Assembly: GCA_016235225.1 (NCBI GenBank)
Contig: JACRLS010000004.1
Location: 9,140-15,627, forward strand
Source of the DNA: Nitrospirota bacterium
GTDB taxonomy: Bacteria; Nitrospirota; Nitrospiria; Nitrospirales; Nitrospiraceae
DNA: 6,488 bases
Reading direction: 5' to 3'
A model generated the notes under the pieces. The model ran no database searches, was not told the DNA's origin, and saw nothing but the letters and a program-made list of their open reading frames with translations. A program made the position numbers and the translations under genes. Positions 5,707 to 6,488 of the stretch are shown piece by piece (within the stretch, counting starts at the first letter, position 1; each line of letters starts with the position of its first letter).

Positions 5707-6488
5707 ATGCACAGCTTTGATGCCCGGAGTCTCATCGTCCACACCTTAGGCCTCTGCCGGGTGCCCTCGCCCCTCCGTGGCCGTTTAGGCCCCAGTGTGG
5801 ATGAATCCTGCCGCGTGCTGGTCGCGTCGGACGTGCACCAGCTGGAGGCGGTGCTTTCACAAGGCGGCGCCATTCCGTCTTTTGAACCGGCAGGGCCGCG
5901 CGCCGAAGTATTCTTCGATCCGGCTCGCCTGACGTGTGGTCTTGTGACCTGCGGCGGACTGTGCCCCGGCGTGAACAACGTGATCCGCTCGCTCGTCCTG
6001 AGCTTGCACTACGGCTACGGCGTGCACCAGATTCTTGGGTTCCGTTACGGGTATGCCGGGCTCTCGGCCAAGAGCGGCCATGAGCCCCTGGTGCTGACGC
6101 CGCCGGTGGTGGAGAACATCCACCAGCAGGGCGGGACGCTCTTGGGCTCATCGCGCGGCCATCAAGATCCCGCCGACATGGTGGACCAGCTGGTGCGCCG
6201 CGGCGTCGGCCTCCTCTTCACGATCGGCGGCGACGGGACCTTGCGCGGCGCCCACGCCATTGTCAACGAGATCACCCGACGAGGCCTTCCGATCGCCGTC
6301 ATCGGCGTGCCCAAGACGATCGACAACGATCTGGACTGGATCGAGCGGAGCTTCGGGTTTGCGACGGCGGTGGATGAAGCCCGTAAAGCGATCGTCGGCG
6401 CCCATGCGGAGGCACGCGGGGCCTGGGATCGCATCGCGCTGGTGAAACTGATGGGACGGCAGGCCGGCTTCATCGCCGCACATGCCAG
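5707..6488 (+). CDS. 6-phosphofructokinase (ATP-type, plant/trypanosome-like clade), N-terminal part, runs off the window
   Basis: Phosphorylates fructose 6-phosphate to fructose 1,6-bisphosphate in glycolysis, in the cytoplasm. The frame is open from ATG 5707 to the window end, giving 260 residues without a stop. Motifs: GGLCPGVNN (83-91), part of the nucleotide/phosphate-binding loop; IGGDGTLRGA with GGDGT at 174-178; PKTIDND at 202-208 with the catalytic-site aspartates; FGFATAVDEARKAI; and MGRQAGFIA starting at 249. Glycine at the GGDGT position (177) is the residue linked to ATP use, whereas PPi-dependent enzymes usually have Asp there. The lysine in PKTIDND occurs in PPi enzymes and also in the plant and trypanosome ATP enzymes, which share the long N-terminal extension of about 80 residues seen here. 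Start: an in-frame TGA lies at 5680-5682 and ATG 5707 is the only start codon after it; the ribosome site is weak (AGGA, 5692-5695). ATP preference is inference from motifs; family identity is sure. Confidence 0.93.
   Translation, partial: MHSFDARSLIVHTLGLCRVPSPLRGRLGPSVDESCRVLVASDVHQLEAVLSQGGAIPSFEPAGPRAEVFFDPARLTCGLVTCGGLCPGVNNVIRSLVLSLHYGYGVHQILGFRYGYAGLSAKSGHEPLVLTPPVVENIHQQGGTLLGSSRGHQDPADMVDQLVRRGVGLLFTIGGDGTLRGAHAIVNEITRRGLPIAVIGVPKTIDNDLDWIERSFGFATAVDEARKAIVGAHAEARGAWDRIALVKLMGRQAGFIAAHA

Noticed and set aside
5307..5720. A 137-codon open frame on + overlapping the end of the outer-membrane gene
   Set aside because: It overlaps the clear DUF1207 coding end, runs through the palindromic repeat and has no ribosome site or family resemblance; it is a chance open frame.
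5732..6483. Several open frames on the - strand opposite the phosphofructokinase gene
   Set aside because: They are shadows of a GC-rich coding strand; the + frame shows clear PFK motifs.

Overview
The window reads as a chromosomal segment of a GC-rich Gram-negative bacterium, with every recognisable gene on the + strand. My best guess is Nitrospira or a close relative (phylum Nitrospirota). This rests on a dispersed-type palindromic repeat at 5446-5627 that matches my memory of Nitrospira intergenic repeats, and on the combination of an Amt transporter, a DUF1207 outer-membrane protein and a plant/trypanosome-type phosphofructokinase. No 16S gene or other marker is present, so the assignment is an inference.

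Layout. 2-544 is the C-terminal half of an Amt-family ammonium transporter, cut by the window edge. 657-1322 encodes a small soluble protein with one plant-type [2Fe-2S] site and two [4Fe-4S] sites. 1352-1942 is an unrecognised 196-residue protein with visibly lower GC. 1943-2197 is non-coding and holds two perfect 8-bp-stem hairpins. 2198-3908 is ftsH (membrane AAA+ zinc protease), but about 95 bases are missing near 2945-2948. That lesion removes Walker B and the following motif and shifts the frame, so the gene is broken as written. 3971-4405 is a small lipoprotein and 4418-5368 a DUF1207-type outer-membrane protein; these two are tightly spaced and probably co-transcribed. 5369-5706 is non-coding and contains the nested inverted repeat. 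5707 to the right edge is the N-terminal part of an ATP-type 6-phosphofructokinase that runs off the window.

How they fit together. I see no single pathway. Ammonium uptake (amt), electron transfer (Fe-S protein), membrane proteolysis (ftsH), two envelope proteins and glycolysis (pfk) look like ordinary neighbouring chromosomal units. I did not find a CRISPR array, tRNA, rRNA, integrase or transposase, and nothing here supports a new defence or biosynthetic system. The items most worth checking are the ftsH lesion (true pseudogene versus assembly error), the palindromic repeat, the three-cluster Fe-S protein and the unrecognised gene at 1352.
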